Shown here: piece by piece, positions 34,039 through 43,442 of the stretch
Layout of the letters: every line of letters starts with the position of its first letter
How positions within the stretch are numbered: position 1 is the first letter of the stretch
The notes under the pieces: model-generated
Told to the model about the DNA's origin: nothing
The model's database searches: none
What the model saw: only the letters and a program-made list of their open reading frames with translations
Translations under genes and position numbers: made by a program
NCBI GenBank assembly: GCA_964521865.1
Contig: CAZFTJ010000005.1
Span: 1-64,000, forward strand
DNA: 64,000 bases
DNA from: CAYSRJ01 sp964521865
GTDB lineage: Bacteria > Spirochaetota > B62-G9 > DRHN01
Direction of reading: 5' to 3'

Positions 34039-34614
34039 ATGACAAGGCAATTCGACCCCAAACACATGCACAAACTGGACTCGCCGGAAAGAAGGAAAAT
34101 ACTGCCCCCGGAAGAGATTCTGCACAAACTGAATCTTTCAGAAGGAGATATTTTTATCGACATCGGCTGCGGAACCGGATATTTCTCGATTCCTGCATCG
34201 AAAATCGTCGGTCCGAAAAGCCGGGTGATTGCCCTCGATATATCGATAGAAATGATCAAAGAATTGAACGACAGAATATCCGCAGGTAATATTAAAAATA
34301 TTACCGTCATACAGTCCGAAAAATACAAACTCCCAATCCCGGACGAAACAGGAACATTCGCGCTCGCTTCAAGCGTTTTGCATGAAGTTGAGGATAGAAA
34401 AGGGTTTCTCCTTGAAGTCTACAGAGCTCTGTGCACAACCGGCAGACTGGGGGTAATTGAGTGGCAGAAAAAAGAGACGCCCGAAGGACCTCCGATTGAA
34501 CACAAACTGGGTCCGGCCGAAGTGCATCTCGCAATAGAAGAAGCCGGGTTTCAATTTGAAACGTCTTTTCCTATCGGTGATTTTTTTATTGTATATACGG
34601 CGATTAAGAGGTGA
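34039..34614 (+). CDS. Class I SAM-dependent methyltransferase
   Basis: 191 residues. Motif I FIDIGCGTGYFSIPASK (about 39-55), the SAM ribose-binding acidic residue in VIALDIS (about 64-70), and motif IV-like ALASSVLHEV (about 108-117). GAGAGGAA lies about ten bases upstream of the ATG. The family includes small-molecule and ArsM-like methylases; nothing fixes the substrate here, and there are no cysteine pairs typical of arsenite methylation. It stands alone, convergent with OsmC. The 195 bases before it show nothing recognisable. Confidence 0.85.
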   Translation: MTRQFDPKHMHKLDSPERRKILPPEEILHKLNLSEGDIFIDIGCGTGYFSIPASKIVGPKSRVIALDISIEMIKELNDRISAGNIKNITVIQSEKYKLPIPDETGTFALASSVLHEVEDRKGFLLEVYRALCTTGRLGVIEWQKKETPEGPPIEHKLGPAEVHLAIEEAGFQFETSFPIGDFFIVYTAIKR

Positions 34615-34702
34615 TGCTCGCTGAAGTGCCGATATATTGCGGCCGCAATGATAACGCCCTCTGCTTCAACCGGCAGCAGGCACTTTGCCTGAAAACCCCC
34701 TC

Positions 34703-35128
34703 TTATACCCGGAGCTTCGCTTCCATCGTAATATTCGCATTCAACAATTTAGATACCGGGCATCCGGTTTTTGCATCGTTTGCCGCTTTTTCAAAGGTCA
34801 TCCGATCCGCACCGGGAATTTTTGCCGTTACGTCTAAATGGACTGCCGTAACTGCAAATCCTGTACCGGTTTTCTCGAGTGTAACAGCCGCCCTGGTGTC
34901 AATGCTCTCTGCCGTTAAACCGGCATTGTCCAATTCACCGGAAAGAGCCATGGAAAAACAGCCCGCATGAGCTGCTGCAATCAATTCTTCCGGATTGGTG
35001 CCCTTGTCGTTCTCGAAACGAGTACCGAACGAATACCGGGCGTCAGAAAGAACACCGCTTTGGGTGGAGAGTTTCCCTCGCCCGTTTTTTAGTCCGCCTT
35101 TCCATACAGCCGAACCTTCACGTTTCAT
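34703..35128 (-). CDS. osmC: OsmC-family peroxiredoxin
   Basis: 141 residues, typical OsmC length. Start supported by AGGAGG seven bases upstream. The two redox cysteines are in AAHAGCFSMAL (about 51-61) and KTGCPVSKLL (about 120-129), as in OsmC thiol hydroperoxidases, with FENDKGTNPEELIAAAH completing the active-site block. It reduces organic hydroperoxides, usually with lipoyl or dithiol donors. It stands alone; regulator not seen. Confidence 0.92.
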   Translation of the reverse strand: MKREGSAVWKGGLKNGRGKLSTQSGVLSDARYSFGTRFENDKGTNPEELIAAAHAGCFSMALSGELDNAGLTAESIDTRAAVTLEKTGTGFAVTAVHLDVTAKIPGADRMTFEKAANDAKTGCPVSKLLNANITMEAKLRV

Positions 35129-35535
35129 GGCTTCCTCCTATACGATAATGATTCGGAAGTTTCTCGTCCGAATACCGCCGCCTGCTTCGGCCTTTTGCTA
35201 TTAATGACAATAGTATGTTCCGTGGAAACAGGAAAGCAAAATTTTCCTTTCAGCAAATCGAATGAAAAAGCGCGCTCTTTTTATAAATTTAATACCCCGT
35301 TTTGTCCGATTCAATGATCCGTCTGCGATGTGAGCAGGATACATTCTCACAGTTTCATCGCCATTTCGAGGTATTGAGGCCGGGCTGCAACAAATTCTCA
35401 GTAAACAGTTCGCATCCCGATAAAAAATATAATATACAGTAAAGAACGCGTATGGTATTGTTGTAATTGTTACTATCATAGTATCCTTTTAGTATAAATA
35501 AAGAAGATAGAGCTCAAGAGAGGTGAAGGAAATTT
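35129..35535. other. Intergenic stretch without a supported gene
   Basis: About 400 bases between the divergent osmC and HD-GYP genes. It presumably holds both promoters. An AT-rich segment just before 35536 has weak -10-like boxes (TATAAA) and the GAGAGGTGAAGG ribosome region. No conserved RNA or coding frame recognised. Confidence 0.5.
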
Positions 35536-36654
35536 ATGCGTGAAAAACAAACGATACTTATTGTCGACGACATCGACGCCAACAGGAAGATGCTCAGCAC
35601 GTTTCTCACCCCCATGGGATATTCCATTGTCGAGGCGGCGGACGGTGAGGAGGCTCTCGAACGTTTTCAGGCACATCATCCCGACCTCCTGATACTCGAC
35701 CTCAATATGCCGAAGATGGATGGTTTTGAGGTTTGCCGAAGATTGAAATCGGATCCTGAAACAAAAATGGTGCCCATTATTGTCATTACCGGCCTCGGGG
35801 ACGACAAAAGCCACCTCAAAGCTCTCGAAACAGGGGCCGATGATTTTCTGGCAAAGCCTTTCAATATACATTTCTTAAAGGCACGGCTCAAATCCGCCCT
35901 ATCGTTGAAAAAACTGCACGATATAAACATCGAGTACCAGAACAGTTTAAAAAAGAGCAATATCGAGCTCATGCAGAAAGTGATCGCCACCCAGGATGTG
36001 ACGATAGTAGCCTTGGCAAAGCTGGCTGAGTTCCGGGACCCTGAAACCGGCGAGCACCTTGAGAGGATGCGAGAGTACGCAAGGATACTTGCGCACGGAC
36101 TGCAGAATATCGGGAAGTACAATAAATACATAGACGACAATTATATAGACAGTATATACAAATCAACTCCGCTTCATGATATTGGAAAGGTCGGCATACC
36201 CGACAGCATACTCCGCAAACCGGGTAAGCTCACACCGGAAGAGTTCGAGATAATGAAGCGGCACAGTGAAATAGGCGGCGATGCAATAGCTTCCGCAATC
36301 AAGCTTGCCGGTATGGAGAGATCGTTTCTGGATATGGGACAAGCTATCGCCTATCATCACCATGAAAGGTGGGATGGTAACGGCTATCCCAGGGGCTTGC
36401 AGGGTGAACATATTCCCCTTTCCGCACGCATAGCGGCCTTTGCCGACGTATACGATGCCCTTACCACAAAGAGGGTTTACAAACCGGCCTTTTCTCACCA
36501 GAAATCAAAAGTCATCCTCGTTGAGGGATCCTGCACTGCATTCGATCCGGATATCGTGAAAGCATTTCTGGGGAAAGAAAAAGAGTTCGTTGCGATCAAA
36601 GAGGAGTATAAGGATAATCCCCGAAAAGGGCTTTCCCCGGTTTCCCAACAATAA
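35536..36654 (+). CDS. Response regulator with HD-GYP c-di-GMP phosphodiesterase domain
   Basis: 372 residues. An N-terminal REC domain (about 1-125) has the acidic pair in VDDID, the phospho-acceptor Asp in LLILDLNMPKMDGFE (about 51-65) and the conserved Lys in LAKPF. A short helical linker leads to an HD-GYP domain (about 155-355) with HDIGKVGIPD, HSEIGGDAI and HHERWDGNGYP. These domains hydrolyse cyclic-di-GMP; the HHExxDGxGYP signature is intact, so activity is expected. No kinase is adjacent; the hybrid kinase at 56304 is far. Confidence 0.93.
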   Translation: MREKQTILIVDDIDANRKMLSTFLTPMGYSIVEAADGEEALERFQAHHPDLLILDLNMPKMDGFEVCRRLKSDPETKMVPIIVITGLGDDKSHLKALETGADDFLAKPFNIHFLKARLKSALSLKKLHDINIEYQNSLKKSNIELMQKVIATQDVTIVALAKLAEFRDPETGEHLERMREYARILAHGLQNIGKYNKYIDDNYIDSIYKSTPLHDIGKVGIPDSILRKPGKLTPEEFEIMKRHSEIGGDAIASAIKLAGMERSFLDMGQAIAYHHHERWDGNGYPRGLQGEHIPLSARIAAFADVYDALTTKRVYKPAFSHQKSKVILVEGSCTAFDPDIVKAFLGKEKEFVAIKEEYKDNPRKGLSPVSQQ

Positions 36655-36682
36655 ATGGCGGTAATAAGAACGAAAACGTGCC

Positions 36683-37024
36683 TTAATATCGTGTGAACAC
36701 GGTATCGGTACCGTTGGCCGTCATCGTAAGTTGGCTTCCGGAAACGCTTATTGGGAATGTATACGGCGCCTACCCCCAGTTAGGCGTAATTTGGTCGTCG
36801 ATAAATGTCTGCCAGGAAAGGTCTGTGTCGTCTATCCATGTTGTACCGTCGTCTCCCCTCTCGAGCGTCACCGTGATCGAACTGTCGCCGGTCGTATAGC
36901 TTCCCATAATGCCCCATACCATTACCCCGCCGCTGTCCAGATCGAAGGTCAATATCTCAATGTGATGTCTGTCCATGGTGCAGTCTGTCTTTGTGTTTGT
37001 GGAATCATATACCGACGTTTCGTA
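36683..37024 (-). pseudogene. Second domain copy of the adjacent lipoprotein, interrupted by stops
   Basis: In the same frame as the lipoprotein gene and directly after its TGA, translation would read YETSVYDSTNTKTD... then ILTFDLDSGGVMVWGIMGSY, a TAG at 36770, then APYTFPISVSGSQLTMTANG to a TAA at 36683. This mirrors the lipoprotein's own domain (QMLSYDLESSAFVWGVNGSY and PYTMTYSVSGNDLTLTMNG) along its length. It is a tandem duplicate cut off by two nonsense codons. Confidence 0.7.
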
Positions 37025-37516
37025 TCATGCGCCGATATGGTTCAGAGATGCGCTCACCTGCGTATACGTGATTGTCTCGCCGTTCATGGTAAGAGTGAGA
37101 TCGTTTCCGGAGACCGAATAGGTCATAGTGTACGGCTGGGCTCCCCAGAATTCGTCGAGGGTTGCAAGAAATTCATTCCAGTACGCACTGTTGCTGTCCA
37201 TCCAGCTTTGCTCCAGATACCCATCTTTTACGGTGACGGTCAATGTGTTGCCGGATTCCTCATAACTGCCGTTTACCCCCCATACAAACGCCGAGCTTTC
37301 AAGGTCATAACTCAGCATCTGGATTTCCTTCTCGCCCAGAATAAAGGTCGTTTCAATGTCCGTGGAATCCCATACAATCGTTGTGTACCACACCCCCAGG
37401 GCCGAATCAATACCGCTTTCTTTACCTTCACATGAAGAGCAGAGAGCAAGGCCCGCGGAAAACAGCACAAACAGAATAATCAATACCGCCGCACCGTACC
37501 ATAGCCTTCGTTTCAT
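37025..37516 (-). CDS. Small beta-rich lipoprotein
   Basis: 163 residues. A basic N-terminus, hydrophobic helix (about 8-25) and the lipobox-like LALC-S (Cys at about 26) predict lipidation. The rest is strand-rich with repeated polar/hydrophobic alternation and a terminal SGNDLTLTMNGETITYTQV, like lipocalin-type META/lipocalin-like domains of spirochaete lipoproteins. A second, broken copy of the domain follows in frame. AGGAGG-like site upstream (minus AAGAGGAGGGTGTT). Function unknown; probably a periplasmic or outer-surface lipoprotein. Confidence 0.78.
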   Translation of the reverse strand: MKRRLWYGAAVLIILFVLFSAGLALCSSCEGKESGIDSALGVWYTTIVWDSTDIETTFILGEKEIQMLSYDLESSAFVWGVNGSYEESGNTLTVTVKDGYLEQSWMDSNSAYWNEFLATLDEFWGAQPYTMTYSVSGNDLTLTMNGETITYTQVSASLNHIGA

Positions 37517-37780
37517 AACACCCTCCTCTTATTGATGTATTTCCTCCTGTTATGCAAAATAAAACAGACGAATAGGAAAAATCGCGTATAAAATTGTAAG
37601 TATCATGAAATTGTTTACACATTATACCATTTTACCGGAAACAATAAAGAATAAAAGATTCGGTATAGGCACAGGAATTGCCTACTGGATTTTAATCGTG
37701 GGGGAAATCTCTTTCTGCTGAAATTCGCAAACGAAGGCAGACCGAAGTCGGCAGTGAACGATGTATTGTATAAACAGCAA

Positions 37781-37987
37781 TCAATCGGAATACGGGTTAA
37801 AAATCAACCTGCGGTCCTGCATCGAAGATCCATGGCCCGCAGAAACGGGCGATACATCCGCATACCGTACCGGGATGGATCGCTTTTCCGAGGCGCTTAC
37901 CGTATTATGATTTCTGTTTGAAATAAAGATACCAAGACTCACGAGAAGGGTGAGTGCGGCAAGGAATACAAGCACTCTGATTATCAC
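37781..37987 (-). CDS. Small single-pass membrane or exported protein
   Basis: 68 residues from GTG, with GGAGG about 11 bases upstream. Residues 2-23 form one hydrophobic helix, followed by a polar tail rich in Ser, Arg and Tyr. No family recognised. It is downstream in the same direction as the aconitase gene on the other side of a 160-base gap's worth of sequence with no gene. It could be a genuine small protein or chance. Confidence 0.4.
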   Translation of the reverse strand: MIIRVLVFLAALTLLVSLGIFISNRNHNTVSASEKRSIPVRYADVSPVSAGHGSSMQDRRLIFNPYSD

Positions 37988-38151
37988 TTCCCTGTTACCT
38001 CCCGCGTTATAAGCTTACCGATTGCCTGCAGCTTTACCCTTTAAAACACCGAAACAACTCTATATATATTTTCGTTACCCACGGATGAAGAGTTTACATC
38101 TTTTTATTCGGCGATTATCGGCCGGCAGTATACCGCATAGTATGCACAATG

Positions 38152-40815
38152 TCAATCGCCTGCCATCTGACGAACCACGGTATGCAGAATACCGCCGTTT
38201 TTGTAATACTCGAGCTCAACGGGGGTGTCGAGACGCGCACGAACATCAAAACGCTTCTTCTCACCCGTTTCAAAAACAGCTTCCACTTCGAGCAGTTGAC
38301 CCACTTCATACACAGTCTCGATACTGTAGCGTTCCATACCGGTGAGCCCCAGTGAGGAGGCATTCTGCCCATCGACGAACTGAAGCGGCAGCACCCCCAT
38401 ACCGATGAGATTGCTCCGGTGTATGCGTTCGAAGCTCTCGGCGATGACCGCCTTTACACCGAGGAGCTGGGTCCCTTTTGCCGCCCAGTCCCTCGAGCTC
38501 CCGGCTCCGTACTCCCTGCCCGCAATAACGATGAGCGGAACACCCCTGCCGGCATACTCAACCGCCGCATCGTAGATGGGCATAACCGCGCCGTCGGGAA
38601 TGAGCCTGGTCACGCCGCCCTCTGTGCCGGGTACGAGAAAGTTTTTTATACGAATATTTCCGAACGTCCCCCGCACCATCACCTCGTGGTTGCCCCGTCT
38701 CGATCCGTAGCTGTTGAAGTCCTCAGGTTTTACCCCGTGTTCGATGAGCCATTTCCCGGCCGGGCTCTCGGCAGGAATGCTTCCAGCAGGTGAGATATGA
38801 TCCGTGGTTATCGTTTCCCCGAGAAACGCGAGCACTCTCGCATTTTCAATAACAGGCATCCGGGCAAGCCGGCCGCTGAGCCCGTTGAAAAAAGGCGGCT
38901 TCCTGATATAGGTCGACGAATCATTCCAGGCGTACCGCTCTGCTTTTTTCACGTGCACCCTGTTCCAGGTTTCATTGCCTGTGTAGACGTTCGAGTACTC
39001 GTCAATAAAAAATTTCGAAGAGAGCACACGCCGTATAACTTCCTGCACTTCTTCTTCTGACGGCCATATGTCCGAAAGATACACCGCCTCGCCGTTTTTA
39101 TCGCAGCCGACCGGCTCTCTGGTAAGGTCTTTCATCTTTCCCGAAAGCGCGTAGGCAACGACAAGGGGCGGCGACATGAGATAGTTTGCACGCACATCCT
39201 GATGAATTCGCCCCTCGAAATTTCTATTTCCCGAGAGAACGCTCGCAGTCACGAGTTCATTCTCGCGTATGGCCCTGCTTATCTCGGTCAGGAGGGGCCC
39301 TGAATTCCCAATACAGGTGGTACATCCGTATCCGACCTGATGAAAGCCGAGCGCCTCGAGGTACGGGGTAAGTCCCGCCTCGTCCAGGTAGCGGGTCACG
39401 ACCTTCGAACCTGGCGCGAGGCTCGTCTTTACATGAGGAGGAACGTCGAGGCCGAGCTGTACCGCCTTTTTCGCAAGCATGCCGGCGCCGACCATGACCG
39501 TTGGATTCGAGGTATTCGTACAGCTCGTAATCGCTGCGATGACCACCGATCCATCCTCGAGCACGGCATCCCTCCCATGGAGGGTGAAATGCACCTCCCT
39601 GGACTTTCTCTTCATCGTCTTCAGCATATCCGGAATCGACGTGTGCGCCCTATCGAGCGAAATCCTGTCCTGCGGACGCCTGGGGCCTGCAATTGACGGC
39701 TCGACGGACGCCAGATCGAGCTCGATTACATCGGTAAACACAGGATCGGGGGTGTCTTTATCTCTGAAAAGTCCCTGAGCCTTCATGTATTTCTCGACAA
39801 GATCGACACGCTCCTTTGTCCTCCCCGTTTCCCTGAGATAGGTGAGGGTCTTCTCGTCGACGGGAAAGTACATGACGGTCGCACCTGTTTCCGGCGACAT
39901 ATTGCTCACAAGCGCTCTGTCGCAGGCCGTCATGGAACCGACTCCCGGGCCGAAGAGCTCCACGAATTTACCGACGACTCCGTATTCCCGCAGCCGTTTG
40001 GTTACATGAAGCACAATGTCGGTGGGCGTGGTGCCTGGTCCGAGCCTGCCTGTAAGCCTTAACCCGATGACGTCCGGCAGAAGCATGTAGTAGGGCCGGC
40101 CGAGTATAACGGCCTCAGCCTCGATGCCGCCGACTCCCCACCCGAGAACACCGAGCCCGTCTATCATCGGCGTGTGTGAATCGGTGCCTACAAGGGTATC
40201 CGGGAAAGCATACGATGCGCCGCCGCTCTCTGCGGTCTGCACCACCTTCGCCAGATACTCGAGATTAACCTGATGGCATATGCCCGTCGCCGGCGGCACC
40301 ACCTGCAGATTATCGAAAGACGCCGCGCCCCACCGCAGCAATTCATAGCGCTCACTGTTTCGTTTGAACTCCATATCCGCATTGTATGCGAGCGCCCTTA
40401 GTGTTGCAAAGCGGTCGACCTGCACGGAATGGTCGATAACGAGATCAACCGGTATGCGCGGATTGATCTGCTGCGGATGCCCTCCCCGGTCGGCGAGTGC
40501 ATCGCGCATGACCGCGAGATCCACGAGCGCCGGTACGCCGGTGAAATCCTGCATCAGAACGCGTGCCGGCATGAACGGCACCTCTTGTCCCCCTCCGAAC
40601 ACCAGTTTCTCTACGTCATCCTCTCCGATCAGATTCCCATCAATATTTCGCACCACGGATTCGAGCAGTATCTTCAGGGTGAAGGGCATCCGAGAGATAT
40701 CTTTCCCGAGTTTTTCCGATAGCCTTCTCAAACTGAAGTAGCGCACATCTCCACTTGCAGTCTGCAAACCGGCAAGAATCCCGAAGGAATCGATATACAG
40801 TCTTTCCGATGGCAT
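38152..40815 (-). CDS. acnA: Aconitate hydratase (AcnA/IRP1 type)
   Basis: 887 residues, full family length. Fe-S ligands lie in ITSCTNTSNPTVMVGAG and GYGCTTCIGNSGPL; the swivel domain has GREYGAGSSRDWAAKG. It converts citrate to isocitrate via cis-aconitate with a [4Fe-4S] cluster. Start fixed by AGGAGGAGG seven bases upstream. It follows msrA by 22 bases and probably shares its transcript. Other Krebs-cycle genes are not in the window. Confidence 0.97.
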   Translation of the reverse strand: MPSERLYIDSFGILAGLQTASGDVRYFSLRRLSEKLGKDISRMPFTLKILLESVVRNIDGNLIGEDDVEKLVFGGGQEVPFMPARVLMQDFTGVPALVDLAVMRDALADRGGHPQQINPRIPVDLVIDHSVQVDRFATLRALAYNADMEFKRNSERYELLRWGAASFDNLQVVPPATGICHQVNLEYLAKVVQTAESGGASYAFPDTLVGTDSHTPMIDGLGVLGWGVGGIEAEAVILGRPYYMLLPDVIGLRLTGRLGPGTTPTDIVLHVTKRLREYGVVGKFVELFGPGVGSMTACDRALVSNMSPETGATVMYFPVDEKTLTYLRETGRTKERVDLVEKYMKAQGLFRDKDTPDPVFTDVIELDLASVEPSIAGPRRPQDRISLDRAHTSIPDMLKTMKRKSREVHFTLHGRDAVLEDGSVVIAAITSCTNTSNPTVMVGAGMLAKKAVQLGLDVPPHVKTSLAPGSKVVTRYLDEAGLTPYLEALGFHQVGYGCTTCIGNSGPLLTEISRAIRENELVTASVLSGNRNFEGRIHQDVRANYLMSPPLVVAYALSGKMKDLTREPVGCDKNGEAVYLSDIWPSEEEVQEVIRRVLSSKFFIDEYSNVYTGNETWNRVHVKKAERYAWNDSSTYIRKPPFFNGLSGRLARMPVIENARVLAFLGETITTDHISPAGSIPAESPAGKWLIEHGVKPEDFNSYGSRRGNHEVMVRGTFGNIRIKNFLVPGTEGGVTRLIPDGAVMPIYDAAVEYAGRGVPLIVIAGREYGAGSSRDWAAKGTQLLGVKAVIAESFERIHRSNLIGMGVLPLQFVDGQNASSLGLTGMERYSIETVYEVGQLLEVEAVFETGEKKRFDVRARLDTPVELEYYKNGGILHTVVRQMAGD

Positions 40816-40837
40816 GCGACCTCCTCCTATCCTTCAC

Positions 40838-41365
40838 TCATTCCAGACCGAGTTTCTTCAGTTTCGGCCGAATGACGACAGAGCAGTACCCCTGGGTGGG
40901 GTGCCTGTCATAGTAACCCTGGTGATAATCCTCAGCGGGATAAAATATCTCCAGGGGCTTTATTTCCGTGACAACGGGATCGTCGAAATACGCAGCGGTT
41001 TTTTCTTTCGATTCTTCGGCGATCTTTCTCTGTTTGTCATCCAGATAGAGAATAATCGAACGGTACTGCGAGCCCACATCCACACCCTGCCGGTTTCTGG
41101 TGGTTGGGTCATGGGCCTTCCAGAACAGTTCGAGCAGTTCTTCATAACTGATGCTATCCGGATCGTACTCTATCCGCACCACCTCGGCATGCCCCGTCGT
41201 ATCGGAACAAACCTCCCTGTAGGTGGGGTTCGGCTTCGTGCCCCCCGCGTAGCCCGACACAACAGATTTTACCCCGTCGATTCTTGCATACGCCGCTTCG
41301 ATGCACCAGAAGCAGCCGCCGCCAAAAACCGCAACTTCGGTTCTTTCGAATTTATTCTCTCTCAT
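40838..41365 (-). CDS. msrA: Peptide methionine-S-sulfoxide reductase MsrA
   Basis: 175 residues. The catalytic motif is GGGCFWCIEAAY with nucleophile Cys18 and Cys21. A C-terminal recycling cysteine lies in the QGYCSVV block; the family EDYHQGYYDRH and SGYAGG stretches are also present. It reduces (S)-methionine sulfoxide in oxidised proteins. The ATG at 41365 has only a weak ribosome site. It precedes acnA in an apparent two-gene operon, a sensible pairing because aconitase is oxidation-sensitive (inference). Confidence 0.96.
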   Translation of the reverse strand: MRENKFERTEVAVFGGGCFWCIEAAYARIDGVKSVVSGYAGGTKPNPTYREVCSDTTGHAEVVRIEYDPDSISYEELLELFWKAHDPTTRNRQGVDVGSQYRSIILYLDDKQRKIAEESKEKTAAYFDDPVVTEIKPLEIFYPAEDYHQGYYDRHPTQGYCSVVIRPKLKKLGLE

Positions 41366-41616
41366 CGTATATTCAATATCAAACCGGCACTTTGAAAACA
41401 GCGCTCCAACCGTATACTGTATACTATAGTAATGTACATAACTTCATGTGACCAGGGCAAGTTTGGGCAGCGTTCCCGTTCATTTTTTTACAGGACAACT
41501 TTTTAAATCTATTAAAATTATATGATTTCCATTAGTTTCCATCTCATGTATAATAAAGTATGGCTCTGTGCGGTTTCCGCTGCACGGACCCCTCTTTCAA
41601 GAACAGGGTGCCGTCA

Positions 41617-41919
41617 ATGGGCAGGCTAAAACGCTGGTACGACAAGGATCCTGAGCTTAAAAAATGGATCGAAAAGCTAAAACATGCGGATGAGGAAAAG
41701 AGAAATACCATCCTCGACGGAATCAAACGTCTTGACAGCAATTTCGACAGTGAGCTCATCGATCGGCACGTGCTGGAATTTCCAATGGAGCTGAAAAGAA
41801 GGTGGTACGATCAAAACCCGTACTGCTGGCTCATCATCAATGGATTGAAATATGCGGATGAGCCGCTTCTCCGGAAAGTGGTAGACTACCTGCAGAAAGA
41901 GCTTTCACATTTCCCCTGA
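41617..41919 (+). CDS. Small hypothetical protein with internal duplication
   Basis: 100 residues from the ATG at 41617; an upstream in-frame start at 41560 adds a Cys-rich leader without support. Two related halves can be seen: LKRWYDKDPELKKWIEKLKH-AD and LKRRWYDQNPYCWLIINGLKYAD, each ending in a helix (NTILDGIKRL, RKVVDYLQKE). No membrane segment or signal. I do not recognise the family by function. It precedes a regulator fragment and the NifX-like gene in the same direction. Confidence 0.65.
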   Translation: MGRLKRWYDKDPELKKWIEKLKHADEEKRNTILDGIKRLDSNFDSELIDRHVLEFPMELKRRWYDQNPYCWLIINGLKYADEPLLRKVVDYLQKELSHFP

Positions 41920-41920
41920 T

Positions 41921-42094
41921 ACGAATGGCCTCGTCCGTTCGGAGTGGAAGATCGAAGAAACATCCCTGCCGATAAAGGTATATACCATAACCGAAAGAGG
42001 AACATCAGTTCTGGAAGAGAGAATCGGCATCTCAAGATCTCAAATAAACCGATTGAAGAAAATTCTTACCCTGTATGAAGGAGGAGGAGAATGA
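41921..42094 (+). pseudogene. C-terminal fragment of a winged-helix (PadR-like) regulator
   Basis: The frame reads GLVRSEWKIEETSLPIKVYT then ITERGTSVLEER, the wing and C-terminal helix of PadR-type regulators (LVxSEWExx...RKYYxITExG). It ends at a TGA overlapping the next ATG (GAATGA). No N-terminal helix-turn-helix can be found in any upstream frame; that part is lost or replaced. The overlap suggests the regulator was once translationally coupled to the NifX-like gene. Confidence 0.5.
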
Positions 42095-42492
42095 TCATCG
42101 CATTTTCAGCAGATGACGATGAGGGATTGCGGTCCCGCATATCGCACCACTTCGGAAGATGTCCCTACTACATCTTCGTGGAGGTCGAAAACAAGGACAT
42201 TGTTTCAGTAAACGGCGAAGAGAACCCGTACTTTTCTTCGCACCAGCCCGGCGCAGTTCCGGAATACATTTCGTCAAAGCATGCACAGTTTATCGTTGCA
42301 GGCGGCATGGGCCCGCGTGCAGTACAATTCTTCGAACAGTACCGGATAGCTCCGATTATCGGAGTTTCAGGTAAAATTGAAGATGTACTGGACGATATTC
42401 TCGAAGGCAAATACGAGACAGTCGGCATGCGAAATTACGATCCCTCAAAACATGACAGACACAAGGACGAACGGGATCATACGTGTAATTAA
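42091..42492 (+). CDS. NifX/NifB-type dinitrogenase iron-molybdenum cofactor family protein
   Basis: 133 residues, GGAGGAGG just before the ATG. The fold's blocks IAFSADDD...RISHHFGRCPYYIF, AQFIVAGGMGPRAVQFFEQY and IIGVSG match the small stand-alone NifX/YedF-like subfamily (often near 110-130 residues). In non-nitrogen-fixing organisms these bind metal clusters or act in iron-sulfur handling and are often paired with MRP-type ATPases or PadR regulators. No nif genes are present. A His/Asp-rich C-terminal tail (KHDRHKDERDH) may bind metal. Confidence 0.85.
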   Translation: MIIAFSADDDEGLRSRISHHFGRCPYYIFVEVENKDIVSVNGEENPYFSSHQPGAVPEYISSKHAQFIVAGGMGPRAVQFFEQYRIAPIIGVSGKIEDVLDDILEGKYETVGMRNYDPSKHDRHKDERDHTCN

Positions 42493-42554
42493 TTGTGGAT
42501 ACGGTGCTTCGAAGCAAAGGCGGCACATGCCGCATGCATCGCAGCGATGCGCCG

Positions 42555-43280
42555 TCATTTGACCCGCAATTCCCATAAAACGGAGAGCTCCTTTTCGAGG
42601 CGTGAGCCGAGCGCTTCACCGCCGAGCGTCGTCACATCGTCCTCATTCTCGAAAACCCTGTAAGGAATTCTATATCCACGTACGTACAAATAGTGCGCAT
42701 CACGCGAGGAAAAATCTTCCCAGTCGCACTCTCTGTACAGGGTTTCCATCTTGTCGTCGGGGATGCTGTGCTGGAGAATGCTGCCGGGGTCGTTCGGGTT
42801 ATACCGCCTTCTGTTTTTTCGGATCGATTCACCGTATGAAACATTGATGTAGAGCACCGCTGCGGACTCGAGAATGCGGTCCGAGAGATTATTAAACGCG
42901 CGGGCAAACCCGCCATGCGCCCTGCCTCGAGAAAACTCGAGTACGGCGGTACAGGTTTCAGGATAGTGCGGATCTTTCTTGAGCTTTTTTTCATATTCAA
43001 AAGAAATTCGACGAATGAGCACATCCCAGAGATATTCGTATTTAAAATAGCCGTCAACTGTCGTATATAGGCGCGGCCTGCCCATTTCAGTGAGAATCGC
43101 ATCTTCCTCAAACCACGACCAGAGCATGGGAAAGTCGTCAATCTCTTCAAAATTTCCGATGTGAAAGCGCCTCTGACGCTCCGTTTCGGCGACACTTTTC
43201 ATATACCGGATGATCTCACTCTTTCCTGCCGCAGGCCGTGCTATAAGCACAAGCACCGCAAATAGTCTCCAGGGCTCCAT
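42555..43280 (-). CDS. P-loop NTPase/kinase-like protein of unknown substrate
   Basis: 241 residues from the ATG at 43280, preceded by GGGAG eight bases upstream. A Walker A-like LIARPAAGKSEI lies at about residues 10-21. Downstream are VLEFSRGRAHGGFARAFNNL and an AVLYINVSYGESIRKNRRR segment reminiscent of the lid and adenine side of small nucleotide or polyphosphate kinases. No Walker B is certain. I do not recognise a named family. It follows the nucleoside kinase gene on the same strand and may be part of the same nucleotide-related unit. Confidence 0.65.
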   Translation of the reverse strand: MEPWRLFAVLVLIARPAAGKSEIIRYMKSVAETERQRRFHIGNFEEIDDFPMLWSWFEEDAILTEMGRPRLYTTVDGYFKYEYLWDVLIRRISFEYEKKLKKDPHYPETCTAVLEFSRGRAHGGFARAFNNLSDRILESAAVLYINVSYGESIRKNRRRYNPNDPGSILQHSIPDDKMETLYRECDWEDFSSRDAHYLYVRGYRIPYRVFENEDDVTTLGGEALGSRLEKELSVLWELRVK

Positions 43281-43442
43281 CGCTCCGACTCCCATATTCG
43301 GCTGTTTACATGCTCCTCCAATACCGTACCCGATATTCAGCTTTTTATCCCGCCGCTCGGACCAGAGTCAATGGACCCGAACGCATCGCAAAGAATAAAG
43401 ATTCGACAGGTGCACCGTACGGAGGGCCGGCAATTCCGTCTG

